From: Epiperipatus broadwayi
Taxonomy: Eukaryota; Onychophora; Udeonychophora; Euonychophora; Peripatidae
Assembly (NCBI GenBank): GCA_028023455.1
Contig: JAQFVV010006256.1
Location: 2,170,001 to 2,234,000 of the forward strand
Reading direction: 5' to 3'
DNA: 64,000 nucleotides
Of the stretch, positions 13,183 to 24,935 are shown piece by piece. The translations under genes were made by a program, and so were the position numbers. The notes below the pieces were generated by a model. It was given only the letters and a program-made list of their open reading frames with translations, made no database searches and was not told the origin of the DNA. Each line of letters opens with the position of its first letter. The stretch's first letter is position 1.

Positions 13183-13710
13183 CTAAATCCGGATCGTTAA
13201 AATATATATATTATTGTTAGCTTTGTTCATCACCATATTTGGAAACCAAAATTTTAGAATATGAGAGAATCCATTGTATCTAAATTTTAGAAAATGTGGG
13301 GAACAAGATTGATAGTTTAAATAAAAAAACAATTTAATAAAATTTTGATAATCTTCCCTATATAGTGATATGACATTTGTTATATTACCATCACGTATCC
13401 CTACCACAGTATGGATAGAGGTAAGGTTTTCTTTACTACTATTCCACATTAAAGAAATATATTTGACACATGACAGAACTTACATTGTTTATGTTGTTTT
13501 TACTAACATTTGTCAATAAGTGTTTATTCAGTTTGGATAAATAACACCCTTCATTGAATGGTCATTTCCTATTTTATTAATACATAGAAAAGGGTGTCCC
13601 CAAAAGATAGGAAATTGCTAATACTGGAAATAAACTAGGAATCTACTTAATGAGTTTTATATATATCTTAAATTATTAATTGTTTTATAATAGATGCAAC
13701 ATTGGATTAA
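13183..13710. other. AT-rich stretch with one unidentified 88-codon frame
   Basis: A minus-strand frame at 13183-13449 encodes 88 residues without any recognised motif. In DNA this AT-rich such a frame can arise by chance. Nothing else is recognised. Confidence 0.3.
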
Positions 13711-13910
13711 TGATTTTTTTGTGTTATTATTTATTACATTTTTATGTTGCACATAATAATTATCTATTCATGGGGAAAGATTTGTAAATAGAAATATTTA
13801 AATATTTATATGATTTTTTTGTGTTATTATTTATTAGATTTTTACGTTGCACATAATAATTATCTATTCATGGAGAAAGATTTATAAATGGAAATATTTA
13901 AATATTTATA
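13711..13910 (+). repeat. tandem duplication, two 100-bp units
   Basis: 13711-13810 and 13811-13910 are the same 100-bp unit with only a handful of substitutions, both starting TGATTTTTTTGTGTTATTAT and ending AATATTTATA. This is a recent local duplication. Confidence 0.9.
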
Positions 13911-14082
13911 TGGTAGGGGATACATAATTGATATTTTCACTTATATATAAATATTTTTGTTATTATTAAAATGTTTCATCTCATTTGTAAATAAATTTTA
14001 TTTTAATCATCATCAAATGATCAATAGTTTACTAGAATTATTTCTTTTCCAATTATCAATTGATTATCATATATATATATAT

Positions 14083-16540
14083 TGTGCCGGTTCGACGGCT
14101 TTGTAGTGGTCTTGCATGGTTAGACTCTCATACGCACCAAGCATGAAGTGACGTATGCTACAGAATGGGACATCTATAATAATTCTCTAAAATATTTTTG
14201 ATTAAATATGAGTAAATACCTCAAAGAAATTATTAGAGGAAGTAGATTGAACCTAAATTTAGGCCCATCCAGACCTTCCTTGTTAAATTGTTTCATTAGC
14301 CGATTAATTATACGTTGACTAATTAAAGTGTCCTTACACACCTTTAAGAGTACTGAATATTTCCTTCAGTCTCTAGCGCCACTCCCGTTCAAGATTATAC
14401 TTATTCCTTTTCTTTCCCGAAAGAGGGTGTAAAATGTGACTAGTCATTAATGAATATGAATATTTCAAGACGTTCGGACTAAAATAAAAGAAACAATCCA
14501 ACTCCCCGGTAAGTTATCCCTATCTAGCTCACTTTATATTCTATAAATCTCAGGTTAACTACGTGGATTTGCATTTTGATTAAAAAAAAAACTATATATC
14601 TGTACTAATAACTTAATAATTATTTTAAAGCTAAGTCAAAAACTTATAAACGATTTTAATTACAAAAGTGAATATTTATTATCCCCCAGATTATTATATT
14701 TATCCTCCACTAATACATACATATAAGTCCAATATACATAAAAAAATATTTAAATTATATTTACTCTCCACCGATGCATATACATATGACCCCAAGATAT
14801 ATAAAAGAAAAAAAACAATATCTAAAAGATTACACAATGGGTGAGCCCTATATTCCTTCCCACTTTAGAGTAATAAATCCATATAACAAGGTATGCAGTA
14901 ATAATATATATATCATAAAAAAAAATTACAAAGAACATAAATGAGAGACAAAAAAAAATATAATAGAATATAAAATATATATATATAACCAACTATACAC
15001 GCTCCTCTGAACTTGTTCTTGTATTCAATTTGAACTTCCTGGGCTACACGGCTACTTCATAGGGCAGATAAGGCTTCCATTCACCAATATACTTTGAGTC
15101 TATCTTGTCATCAGGGTCTGCTATTTCTTCTAAGGCATCTTCGAACTTGATAGCCAAACAGGTGGTGTACTACAGCTGAAAGTCTACTCCATGGCAGGAT
15201 AATAACCCGGAATGTATAATCGAGCCATCTTTCAAATTATCGGATCAGTAGGTATACTTCTCCCGTATATATGTATATCGCACACGGCTGATTAGGGCAA
15301 GTAGATCCTAAATAAATTGCAGTTCTCCAACTATGATTCGTCTTTCGTTTTTTTTTTTTTTTATTTAAGCGTATTGAGAATCCATGTTGTTGATCATTTT
15401 CCAAACTCCACTTAATGATCCTTGCTAAATGCTAATTTTCAAATTCTTTTTCTGGGAAATAACCAAGTGATTATAATTTTAACAGACACAGTTCATTTTC
15501 TCCTTTCTCTCTGTCAGATTGTTATTCACAAATCTATACTGTTCCATTTTTTTAGACTAGCGGGAGACAAGATTTAACTTTCTAAATCTTTGCCATTGGA
15601 ATGCTTTGGCAAGCTAGCATTAACTGATCCGCACGCTTTAGCAAGCTAGTCTCCACTTGTCCACACTCTTTAGCAGGCTAATCTCCCTTGGTCCACACGC
15701 TTTAGCAAGCTAGTACTCGACTGACTCCAAAGCCTCCAGTAAGCAGCACATATAGCCCAAATAGTCCAATTGTCAGACCCCCTCTACGAGCTATTGCATC
15801 AGCTAATAATAAATTTAATTATACCTTCATATACCTTTCTACATTCTTTTACCTTTTTATTTATTAAAGTACACTTTTGCAAGCTTCCATATTGAGTACT
15901 TGACACCCATTGTGCTTACATTCCTTTCTTAGATAAAATCTATTTTATCTTTATTCACGATCAACCGAAAATTCTTTTATACAAAACATTTTCTTCGGTT
16001 GAAAGTAGATTGTAATTAGCAAAAAGGTTTTTTCCTTTTACAAATTTAATTAATTAATTTCAAACCCTCTCATTCTAACAATTAGAAAAGATAAATTCCA
16101 ATAAATGCAAAAATTTTTAACTATTTAGAATTTTCTTTTCTTTTTTTAGGAAAATAATAAAAAATAAAAATTCATTTTTATATATGTGTGTTCGAACATT
16201 TATAAGTAGTAAAATACAACAAAAAAAAAAACTGTTCTACACATAAACAAATATTACAACTTATTTTCCCTTTTTTTTTTTTTTTTTAGACAGGTTTGCT
16301 AGTTGAATAAATTATTAAAACATATATACACTGCATACACTTGTACTGTGGGTATAATAAGAATATAATATAGCCCAAACCCATTTATTTATGTACTATA
16401 TCCGTACCTCCCACTTCCCCTCTGAATTATAATTTAATAAATCGTATTAAAATTATGATTTTCATGTGGTACATGTAAGCTGTGCTGAATCTTCAGCAAA
16501 CAGCCATTTTGTGCATGGCCATTATACACGGACTGGCACA
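14083..16540 (-). repeat. 3' LTR (in element orientation)
   Basis: 2458 bp, TGTGCC...GGCACA, a perfect 6-bp inverted end. The outer flank is a TA run ending ATAT. On the inner side it abuts the polypurine tract. It contains four imperfect ~32-bp repeats near 15.6-15.7 kb and several A/T homopolymers that differ in length from the other LTR. Confidence 0.85.
15603..15714 (-). repeat. LTR-internal tandem repeat, four ~32-bp units
   Basis: GCTTTAGCAAGCTAG or a close variant recurs at about 15603, 15635, 15667 and 15699, with TCCRCAC before most copies. The array is preserved in the other LTR, so it is part of the element and may bind a regulatory factor. That function is inference only. Confidence 0.75.
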
Positions 16541-16556
16541 ATACCCCCATCCCCGA
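16541..16556 (-). other. polypurine tract of the 14-21.5 kb element
   Basis: On the minus strand the sequence TCGGGGATGGGGGTAT directly precedes the downstream LTR. A purine-rich run in this position is the expected plus-strand primer. Confidence 0.65.
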
Positions 16557-17529
16557 TGAGACTGTTAAAAAGGAAACCATTCTTTTTTAATGGTCTTACT
16601 TAACTATTTTTACATCTTCTTTAATTACTTACATTTTAAATTCAGAATTTATATTATACGTTTTAAACATGCAAGTTATGTCGTTCATTCAGTAGCAATA
16701 TACACCCATAGCCCTTCAAACATCAATCTGCATGGCTCAGACTACATCGTCCCCCCGCATGCTACCTCGAGACCATAAGAAACCCAGAGCATCAGCTTAC
16801 AGATCCCTACTTCATGCAGAACTCTGTGACGAACAACGTATGTCAAGTACCATAAATGTGTAATAAATGCATCCCAGCTCACGTCTTTGGAGGCTTATGA
16901 GATCCTTTTGCATTTTAGAACACGAAAAACAAGCTCTTCGTTTTCGAAGAGGTAATTTGAATGAATACCTTAGTAAATGCACCCACGCTTCTTTCTTTTA
17001 AGACTTATAGGGTCTTTTCGCATTACAAGGTAAGAAGGTCCCTGAGAGGAAAACAATTGTTTTTCCCTTTTCTCAGCCCAACAGTACCCCCCCGCATTAG
17101 TGACAGGGTACATACGCTGACATAATGCCACAAACTTCCGAACTACATAAGCTCTGCAGCCAACCCTCCAAACTCTCATCTCCCAAAGAACATGAGCAAA
17201 CCGACATAATTCAAACCTTACATGCAATGCCTGAAACAACCACAAAGTCTTCACCTCCACTTTTAAATGACATACTCACTTACACTACACTGTTATTTAC
17301 TATTTATTTTTACTCCCCCCAGGCTTCGGCGAATCTGGCCTATATCCCCTGCCTTTTCCATATTTCTTTCCCTGGTCATTTACTTGACTGTCAATATATT
17401 TGACATTTGTTTCTGAATTCCAATTTTTTTCTTTGTTTTTATATATCCCCTTTGATCATCATCATCACTGTCCCATCCTATTGCGCTAATACGCGAATTT
17501 TTTCTAAATTTATCTGGGGGTTTGTCCAG
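16557..17529 (-). other. non-coding 3' interior of the gag-only element
   Basis: This lies between the Gag stop and the polypurine tract, where pol would sit in a complete element. There are overlapping frames on both strands (16970-17260 minus, 17125-17403 plus) with no recognisable domain. Two degenerate ~108-bp repeats begin near 16862 and 16970, sharing TAAATGCA(T/C)CC and the GA-TCCTTTTGCATT / GGTCTTTTCGCATT pair. Confidence 0.55.
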
Positions 17530-18564
17530 TTAGTTCATGTCCAACACGTCCAATAACTCCGCCATGTGTTCCATTGTATTTACATTTGCTGTCAACAATG
17601 TTTGTTCTATTCGGAAAGGAAAATTATGTCTAATTATTCTAATAATTTGACCCTCCGATGTTTGGCAGGCGTTTAAATTTCTTAATTTGGCTGCTTGCCT
17701 ACGAAAAAATTGAGAGTAGTTTTCGTCCATGTTACTCTTGTATTTTTCCTGCATTATTTGATACAGGATAGTCTCCTGACGTTCTGGGCTCCAGAAATTG
17801 TTAACAATCATATCCTTATATTGATTGAAGGTTGGAGGATGAGGAAACAAAGACTCCCACCAAGCTAATGCGTCTCCATTAAGATGAGCGCTGGCAACAA
17901 GCAATTTACTGATTTCATTTACTTTGTTTATCTGAAAGTAATTTTCCAGACTTCTTATATGCTCCACTGGAGCCTCCCCCACTTTTCCTTCAAATGTACG
18001 GATTTTTAAAAATTGGTTAATATTTAATTGTGGCAGCTGATCACTTCCATTGGTCTTTTCTATACGACCATCCAGATGATCTCCACTATTTGCCATATGG
18101 TTGTCTTGTTCATTTTTAACATTTTCAACCATCCTATTTTGTTTGTACTCCATTTCTGTGTCCTGCTTTGTCTCCTCTGGCCCTAACTTAACTGACTGAC
18201 TATCTCTTATATTTGCTTCTATCTCATCCTCCTTAGTTTGCTTAGATTTATCACATTTCATTTCCTACTTTTGAAATCTTAAATCTATTTCTTGTACTAA
18301 TTCGCTTCGCATTTCCTCTATTTTCTGAACGATATTTTCCTCTTGTTTAGCCCTCTCTGTTCTCCATCTTTCTACTTTTTTTGACATTTTAGCCATTTCC
18401 TTTTTCACAAGGTTTGCGAAATCTTCCATCATTTCCTTTAAGCATTCTTTTTCCTTTCCTAGTTCGTTTTTCTGACAGTCCACTTCCTGTTTTTCAGACA
18501 GGTTTACTAGCGTTTCACTGATTATTGCCTGTTCCATTCTGATTTTCCCTGCTCTCATAAGCAT
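17530..18564 (-). CDS. retrotransposon Gag, one in-frame TAG
   Basis: Two frames, 18265-18564 (99 codons) and 17530-18261 (243 codons), are in the same frame and separated only by TAG-GAA, so they form one Gag of about 344 codons with a single amber codon at 18265-18267. The N-terminal part is highly charged, Lys/Glu rich and predicted coiled coil. The C-terminal part has the retrotransposon capsid signature: HLNGDALAWW, then F-x(2)-Y-x-D-MIVNNFWSPERQ and a segment ending FFRRQAAKLRNL, as in the Retrotrans_gag family. There is no CCHC zinc knuckle, so the nucleocapsid is missing. The frame ends LLDVLDMN. Gag would assemble particles that package the element's RNA in the cytoplasm. The amber codon may be a simple mutation or a readthrough site. 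Confidence 0.75.
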
Positions 18565-19081
18565 TTACGGGTTTAAATTTACTGAACTTGAAAGTCAAGG
18601 TATTCTTACCTTTATACTAACGTTTATTAACTCAATTCCAGAAAATATTTAATTTAATTTCGTATAGTAAATTCACAGTACACCACATCTTACGCTATGC
18701 CCTACTAATCGCCCTTTCCTCCAAGCACATTCCCTGATTTCTAATGACAATTTACTCAAACGTGTAATAATATAACAAAAAATTTCAAATGCCCCATTCT
18801 ACTTATATGCCCTAATAAATGACAGAATTATTTATCTAACTTCTGTTAATAATTTATTTCATTCACGATAATAAATTTTTGCTCGAAAAAGAAAAAAAAT
18901 TTTATAACTAAATAATCAAAACCGTATATTTCAACCTTCTCTTACGCAATTATTAAAATCCTATCTCATTTACAACATTCTTCTCTTAACTTAGCTGTCC
19001 TAAATTTGTTTTGAAACCACGAAAATATAGTATAGATTTCTACTAATACTATCTTTTTTCATCTTAACCTAGTTCGTCTTT
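18565..19081 (-). other. leader between primer-binding site and Gag
   Basis: About 0.5 kb of AT-rich DNA between the upstream LTR and the first Gag ATG, where packaging signals usually lie. No frame or motif is recognised. Confidence 0.5.
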
Positions 19082-19099
19082 ACCACGATTGAGGTGCCA
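19082..19099 (-). other. putative primer-binding site
   Basis: On the minus strand, six bases after the upstream LTR, the sequence TGGCACCTCAATCGTGGT begins with TGG, the complement of a tRNA CCA end. I cannot assign the tRNA from memory. Confidence 0.6.
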
Positions 19100-19105
19100 T
19101 TTTTC

Positions 19106-21553
19106 TGTGCCGGTTCGATGGCCCTGTAGTGGTCTTGCATGGTTAGACTCTCATACACACTGATCATGAAGTGACGTATGCTACAGAATGGGACATCGAT
19201 AATAATTCTCTAAAATATTTTTGATTAAATATGAGTAAATACCTCAAAGAAATTATTAGAGGAAGTATATTGAACCTAAATTTAGGCCCATCCAGACCTT
19301 CCTTGTTAAATTGTTTCATTAGCCGATTAATTATACGTTGACTAATTAAAGTGTCCTTACACACCTTTAAGAGTACTGAATATTTCCTTCAGTCTCTAGC
19401 GCCACTCCCGTTCAAGATTATACTTATTCCTTTTCTTTCCCAAAAGAGTGTGTAAAATGTGACTAGTCATTAATGAATATGAATATTTTGAGACTTTCGG
19501 ACTAAAAGAAACAATCCAACTCCCCAGTAAGTTATCCCTATCTAGCTCACTTTATATTCTATAAATCTCAGGTTAACTACGTGGATTTGCATTTTGATTA
19601 AAAAAAAAACTATATATCTGTACTAATAACTTAATAATTATTTTAAAGCTAAGTCAAAAACTTATAAACGATTTTAATTACAAAAGTGAATATTTATTAT
19701 CCCCCAGATTATTATATTTATCCTTCACTAATACATACATATAAGTCCAATATACATAAAAAAATATTTAAATTATATTTACCCTCCACCGATGCATATA
19801 CATATGACCCCAAGATATATAAAAGAAAAAAAAACAATATCTAAAAGATTACATAATGGGTGAGCCCTATATTCCTTCCCACTTTAGAGTAATAAATCCA
19901 TACAACAAGGTATGCAGTAATAATATATATATCATAAAAATTTTTTTTACAAAGAACATAAATGAGAGAGAAAAAAAAATATATAATAGAATATAATATA
20001 TATATATATATAACCAACTATACACGCTCCTCTGAACTTGTTCTTGTATTCAATTCGAACTTCCTGGGCCACACGGCTACTTCATAGGGCAGATAAGGCT
20101 TCCATTCACCGATATACTTTGAGTCTCTCTTGTCATCAGGGTCTGCTATTTCTTCTAAGGCATCTTCGGACTTGATAGCCAAACAGGTGGTGTACTACGG
20201 CTGAAAGTCTACTCCACGGTAGGATAATAACCCGGAACGTATAATCGAGCCATCTTTCAAATTATCGGATCTGTAAGTATACTTCTCCCGTATATATGTA
20301 TATCACACACAGCTGATTAGAGAAAGTAGATCCTAAATAAATTGCAGTTCTCCAACTATGATTCGTCTTTTTTTTTTTTTTTATTTAAACGTATTGAGAA
20401 TCCATGTTGTTGATCATTTTCCAAACTCCACTTAATGATCCTTGCTAAATGCTAATTTTCAAATTCTTTTTCTGGGAAATAACCATGTGATTATAATTTT
20501 AACAGACATAGTTCATTTTCTCCTTTCTCTCTGTCGGATTGTTTTTCACAAATCTATACTGTTCCATTTTTTTAGACTAGCGGGAGACAAGATTTAACTT
20601 TCTAAATCTTTGCCATTGGAATGCTTTGGCAAGCTAGCATTAACTGATCCACATGCTTTAGCAAGCTAGTCTCCACTTGTCCGCACTCTTTAGCAGGCTA
20701 ATCTCCCTTGGTCCGCACGCTTTAGCAAGATAGTACTCGACTGACTCCAAAGCCCCCAGTAAGCAGCACATATAGCCCAAATAGTCCAATTGTCAGACCC
20801 CTCTACGAGCTATTGCATCAGCTAATAATAAATTTAATTATACCTTCATATACCTTTCTACATTCTTTTACCTTTTTATTTATTAAAGTACACTTTTGCA
20901 AGCTTCCATATTGAGTACTTGACAACCATTGTGCTTACATTCCTTTCTTAGATAAAATCTATTTTATCTTTATTCACAATCAACCGAAAATTCTTTTATA
21001 CAAAACATTTTCTTCAGTTGAAAGTAGATTGTAATTAGCAAAAAGGTTTTTTCCTTTTACAAATTTAATTAATTAATTTCAAACCCTCTCATTCTAACAA
21101 TTAGAAAAGATAAATTCCAATAAATGCAAAATTTTTTAACTATTTAGAATTTTCTTTTCTTTTTTTAGGAAAATAATAAAAAATAAAAATACATTTCTAT
21201 ATATGTGTGTTCGAACATTTATAAGTAGTAAAATACAACAAAAAAAAAACTGTTCTACACATAAACAAATATTACAACTTATTTCCCCCCCTTTTTTTTT
21301 AGACAGGTTTGCTAGTCGAATAAATTATTAAAACATATATACACTGCATACACTTGTACTGTGGGTATAATAAGAATATAATATAGCCCAAACCCATTTA
21401 TTTATGTACTATATCCATACCTCCCACTTCCCCTCTGAATTATAATTTAATAAATCGTATTAAAATTATGATTTTCATGTGATACATGTAAGCTGTGCTG
21501 AATCTTCAGCAAACAGCCATTTTGTGCATGGCTGTTATACATGGACTGGCACA
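19106..21553 (-). repeat. 5' LTR (in element orientation)
   Basis: 2448 bp, TGTGCC...GGCACA, followed by ATATATATA. It differs from the other LTR by scattered substitutions (clustered in the first 100 bp) and homopolymer length changes. The promoter should lie in this LTR on the minus strand, but I did not identify a start site. Confidence 0.85.
20623..20734 (-). repeat. LTR-internal tandem repeat, second copy of the array
   Basis: The same four ~32-bp units as at 15603-15714, with point changes (ACATGC for GCACGC in the second unit, AAGATAG in the fourth). Confidence 0.75.
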
Positions 21554-21557
21554 ATAT

Positions 21558-22480
21558 ATATAATTTATTAATGAGGAAAATAAAATAAAATAATTCAATT
21601 AATAAGTAGTAAAATGAGTCATTATAGTTTTCTTCAAGAGTTTCTTTCCTTGAGTACTTTTCACTTGAAAGACTATAATAAAAATTCAAATATCTTCTTT
21701 TGCTTTAACTTTTATGTAATAATGTTTCTTATAGAAAAGGGCTTAGCTTCAATTATTTTCATATGGATTTTTAGAAATCTAAATATTTTGTCACTACAGT
21801 ATTGCACAGATTCTATTTTAAATGATTCAAGTTCCAATATCATATTTCTATCATTCATTAATGAATAAAAAATATTATTATTTTAAAATCAGTTTAAAAA
21901 TAATTTTCTATTCTTAATATCTCATGAATACCTATTTTTTTTTGAATATTTATAAAATTACAAAATGATAGACAAACATTATAAGTTTCTCAATATTTTA
22001 AAGTAATACATTAAAAGTATTTATATCCTTATTCTTCTTTAATTGTCTGCTTTCAGAGTTCAATCACTAATATCATTTTAAAAGTATTTTAGAGGGAATG
22101 TAGATTATACAATTGTACTAGGATTGGAACAAATGAGCAACTTCTTTTAGTTTAGAGCATTTCATTGTCCATGTAAAACATAGTACAACAATTTTTTCTA
22201 TTCTTTTTAATAAATTACAAAATAATTTCAACTTTTTACATTTTGAAAAGAATTATTTGAAAGCAAAGTTATTTTGCTTTCCATCTTTTTACTTTATAAT
22301 CTGGGGAGAGAGAAAAAACAAAGAATGAGAAATTGCGTGGAAAAAGTTTACTAAAATATTAAGTGACCAGATAAATGGGTGCACTAGAGTGAATAAAGGG
22401 CCTGTGCATATAATTAGAGAATTAGACTATTGTGGAGAAACTGAACTCCCTACCCATAAAGGAACAGAATATACCAATAA
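21558..22480. other. AT-rich stretch
   Basis: Overlapping short frames at 21614-21868 are rich in Phe, Ile, Leu and Asn, as expected from AT-rich DNA. From about 22300 the composition becomes less AT-rich and probably grades into the 5' part of the following LINE. Confidence 0.5.
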
Positions 22481-24720
22481 TGGACTTAAAATCCAAGTAT
22501 AGAGAGAAATGGAAGGTGGTTGCTGAGTACTTCTCAATTAAGAGAGTGCAGAAATATTTCCATCTTCAGCACTGCTGGACCAGGGGCTACCTTTAGTGGG
22601 CCCTTGGGTGAGATAGGAGCTCCCATGCTCCAAGGTCAATTGATGCAGGCAGCAACCAATATGTGGAGTCTTCCATGCTTCTCAGGATGGGGGAACATTA
22701 TACAGAAAAATTCAATCATCCCTGTACTTTTATGTCTTGTAGATCCTTTTTGACCAGTGAGTCTGATTCATATAACATCACAGAATTGTGTATTCTTGCT
22801 ATGATCAAAGCATTTTGGGACAGTACTCACCCTGGTTTGCATGGATTACCCAAGTACCTTCTGGTTCATCTAAGGTCTTTTATGGTTTTGATTATGAAGA
22901 ACATGGAGGACCTTCTTTCTGATGGATGCTGAGAAATCAATGGGATCTACCCCATTGCTATGGTGCCTTTTCTGAAAAAACCCAAAGGCCCTAGTGATTT
23001 GGGGAATTTAAGACCCATATCTATGATCCTACTGCTGATAAGAACAATTGAGAGTATCATCAAGGATGACATTCAGCAAAACATTCTCCAGAAATTGTCC
23101 TCTTGTCAGTTCACCAAGAAGAGGAGCTTGACTCCTGATGCTGTCAGCTGGTTCCACCTCATAGTTGTCCAAGTATGTAAGAGAAGGATAAACCAGCCAG
23201 TTGTGGTACAACTGGATTTTGCTGGTGCTTTTTATTGCATCAAAATAGAAGTGCTAGTTAGTAATGTGGAAGGACTCAAAGTGCCTAAGGCATACCTCCA
23301 AATCATAAAGAACCTCTTGCAAAATCAGGAGATTTTTCTGTCATTGTATAGTTGAGTTACTCCAGGCTTTCAGCCCTGTGTTTGCCACTGAGTATGCTCC
23401 TTTTATGGCTTATTTCAACCCTCTCCTGTTGAGCATTGAGGCCGCTCTACACTGGATTGCCATTCTGATACTGGGAGAGAGCATTAACATTTCCTATATG
23501 GAAGAGGAGGTCTGAGAACTAGAAAAGATATTGGACCAAATCACATGTGATTACAATCTAAAGGTTAATGAGGAAAAATCGGCCTTATGGTTGATAAGAA
23601 CTGGGGAAAAAATCTTGGAGAGATTTAAAGCTCCCCTGCAGAAATTTCTCAGCTTTCAACTGGCTTCCCTCCATAGTTATAAAGCTGGAGGAAACTATTT
23701 GTAAAGGTCGAGGAAACAGTAAAGTCATTGTAGAGGGCCCCTCTTTTATTGTTGGGGAAGGTCATGCTATTGAATGCTGCAGTGCTGCCAAAGATTACCT
23801 ACTTTCTGGCAGGCTTTTCCCCAGCAAGGGCATTCATCAAAAGGATTGAGGATCAATGTAGAATGCTGTTCTGGGGAGAGGACACCAGTAATCAGCTTGA
23901 GGATTCTTCAAAAACCAAAGTAGTTGAATGGCTTGGGGCTACACTCCATTCAAAATTTGCTCCTGCAATGGACCTATAACATCTTGGTCAGGTTATTTTG
24001 GAAAAATGAGAAAGTTGAGTGTCCTTTACCAAGCATTGATGTAAAGCCCATGGATTGGCCACCTCCAATTAAAGAAGATATATTGTTGAAGCAACAGGTT
24101 ACAATAGTGATCAATAACTTCATGACTTCCAGCACCTTGTTTGCTGATAATTTATTTTATTGGGACCTGTATGGATTCACACACACAGATAGAATAGAAG
24201 AAGAAGTAAAACCCTTACTTGGTATATCAGATTTGTTGGGCTGACCAAGAGGCTAAAATTAGTTCCCAATTTGGTAGACTTTCTGCTCAAGGTCAGCCTT
24301 AGAGTCCTTCCCACTAGATCATTTCTGAATTACAGGAGGGGGATTAGAATGAACATAATCTACTCCTCTGTAACAAAGTTGAAGATTATGATCATATCAT
24401 AGAAGATTGTGAATGATGGAATGCTATACGGTAGTGGTTTCAATTGCAGATTTTTTATAACAACAGTATGGCTATTGACATTCCCAAAGCAATCAAGAAA
24501 GGTGAATTTAGGTTGATCAGACTTTCAATGCAAGTGAACTTTACTATATGGTCAGCCCAAAACATAATAATCTTTCAAGAGGAACAGGAGATACAATTGA
24601 AGAGATATTTATTAAAGAACTTAGGAAAAAGGACAAAAAGACATGTCAGCAATGGTTGGCAAACCAAACCTGGTTAAGGGTCAAACTCACCAGGACAATG
24701 GTAACTCAATAAATTACTTT
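22480..24720 (+). pseudogene. degenerate LINE (non-LTR retrotransposon) polymerase
   Basis: A reverse transcriptase can be read across several frames. At 22960-23355: FLKKPKGPSDLGNLRPIS, then an ESIIKD segment, QFTKKRS, DAVS and VVQLDFAGAFYCIK, the counterpart of the palm aspartate motif with D-x-AF. At 23749-23979: LLGKVMLLNAAVLPKITYF and MLFWG, typical of the thumb/connection of LINE enzymes. Near 24370 the shifted frame gives CNKVEDYDHIIEDC, the C-terminal zinc-knuckle region. The catalytic YADD box cannot be found intact. At least five frameshifts or stops show it is dead. GC is higher than the flanks. The clade is not resolved (CR1/Jockey/R1-like layout). It once copied its own mRNA by target-primed reverse transcription. 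Confidence 0.8.
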
Positions 24721-24858
24721 AAAGAACTTATTGAACTTCCAATTAAGGACTTTGATTAGGTGTATCTGTACATCCTCAAAGTAATAAAGCTGCACAATTG
24801 AATTTCTAGTCATCATTATTCCCATGTGGTCCTGCAGTGTAATTGAAGATTCACAGGG

Positions 24859-24935
24859 TGTCTGGACAGATGATGGAACTTTAGATTGTGTCAGTGTATC
24901 TGGACAGATGATGAAACTTTAGATTGTGTGGATTA
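24859..24935 (+). repeat. 38-bp tandem duplication in the LINE tail
   Basis: TCTGGACAGATGATGGAACT at 24861 recurs at 24899 with small changes, followed both times by TTAGATTGTGT. It may belong to the 3' untranslated region of the preceding LINE. Confidence 0.75.

Larger units (their letters stand above)
14083..21553 (-). mobile_element. gag-only LTR retrotransposon with 2.45 kb LTRs
   Basis: Two direct repeats, 14083-16540 and 19106-21553, flank a 2565-bp interior. Each LTR starts TGTGCC and ends GGCACA, and both element ends are flanked by ATAT. The minus strand carries, in order, primer-binding site, leader, Gag frame, ~1 kb non-coding DNA and a polypurine tract next to the downstream LTR, so transcription runs right to left. 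No protease, reverse transcriptase, RNase H or integrase is encoded. The element would have needed enzymes from a partner. Long LTRs with a short interior match the LARD class of non-autonomous elements. The LTRs look about 97-98% identical by eye, so it is the youngest LTR element here. Confidence 0.85.

Noticed and set aside
23029-23211. 60-codon minus-strand frame
   Set aside because: Shadow of the plus-strand LINE reverse transcriptase.
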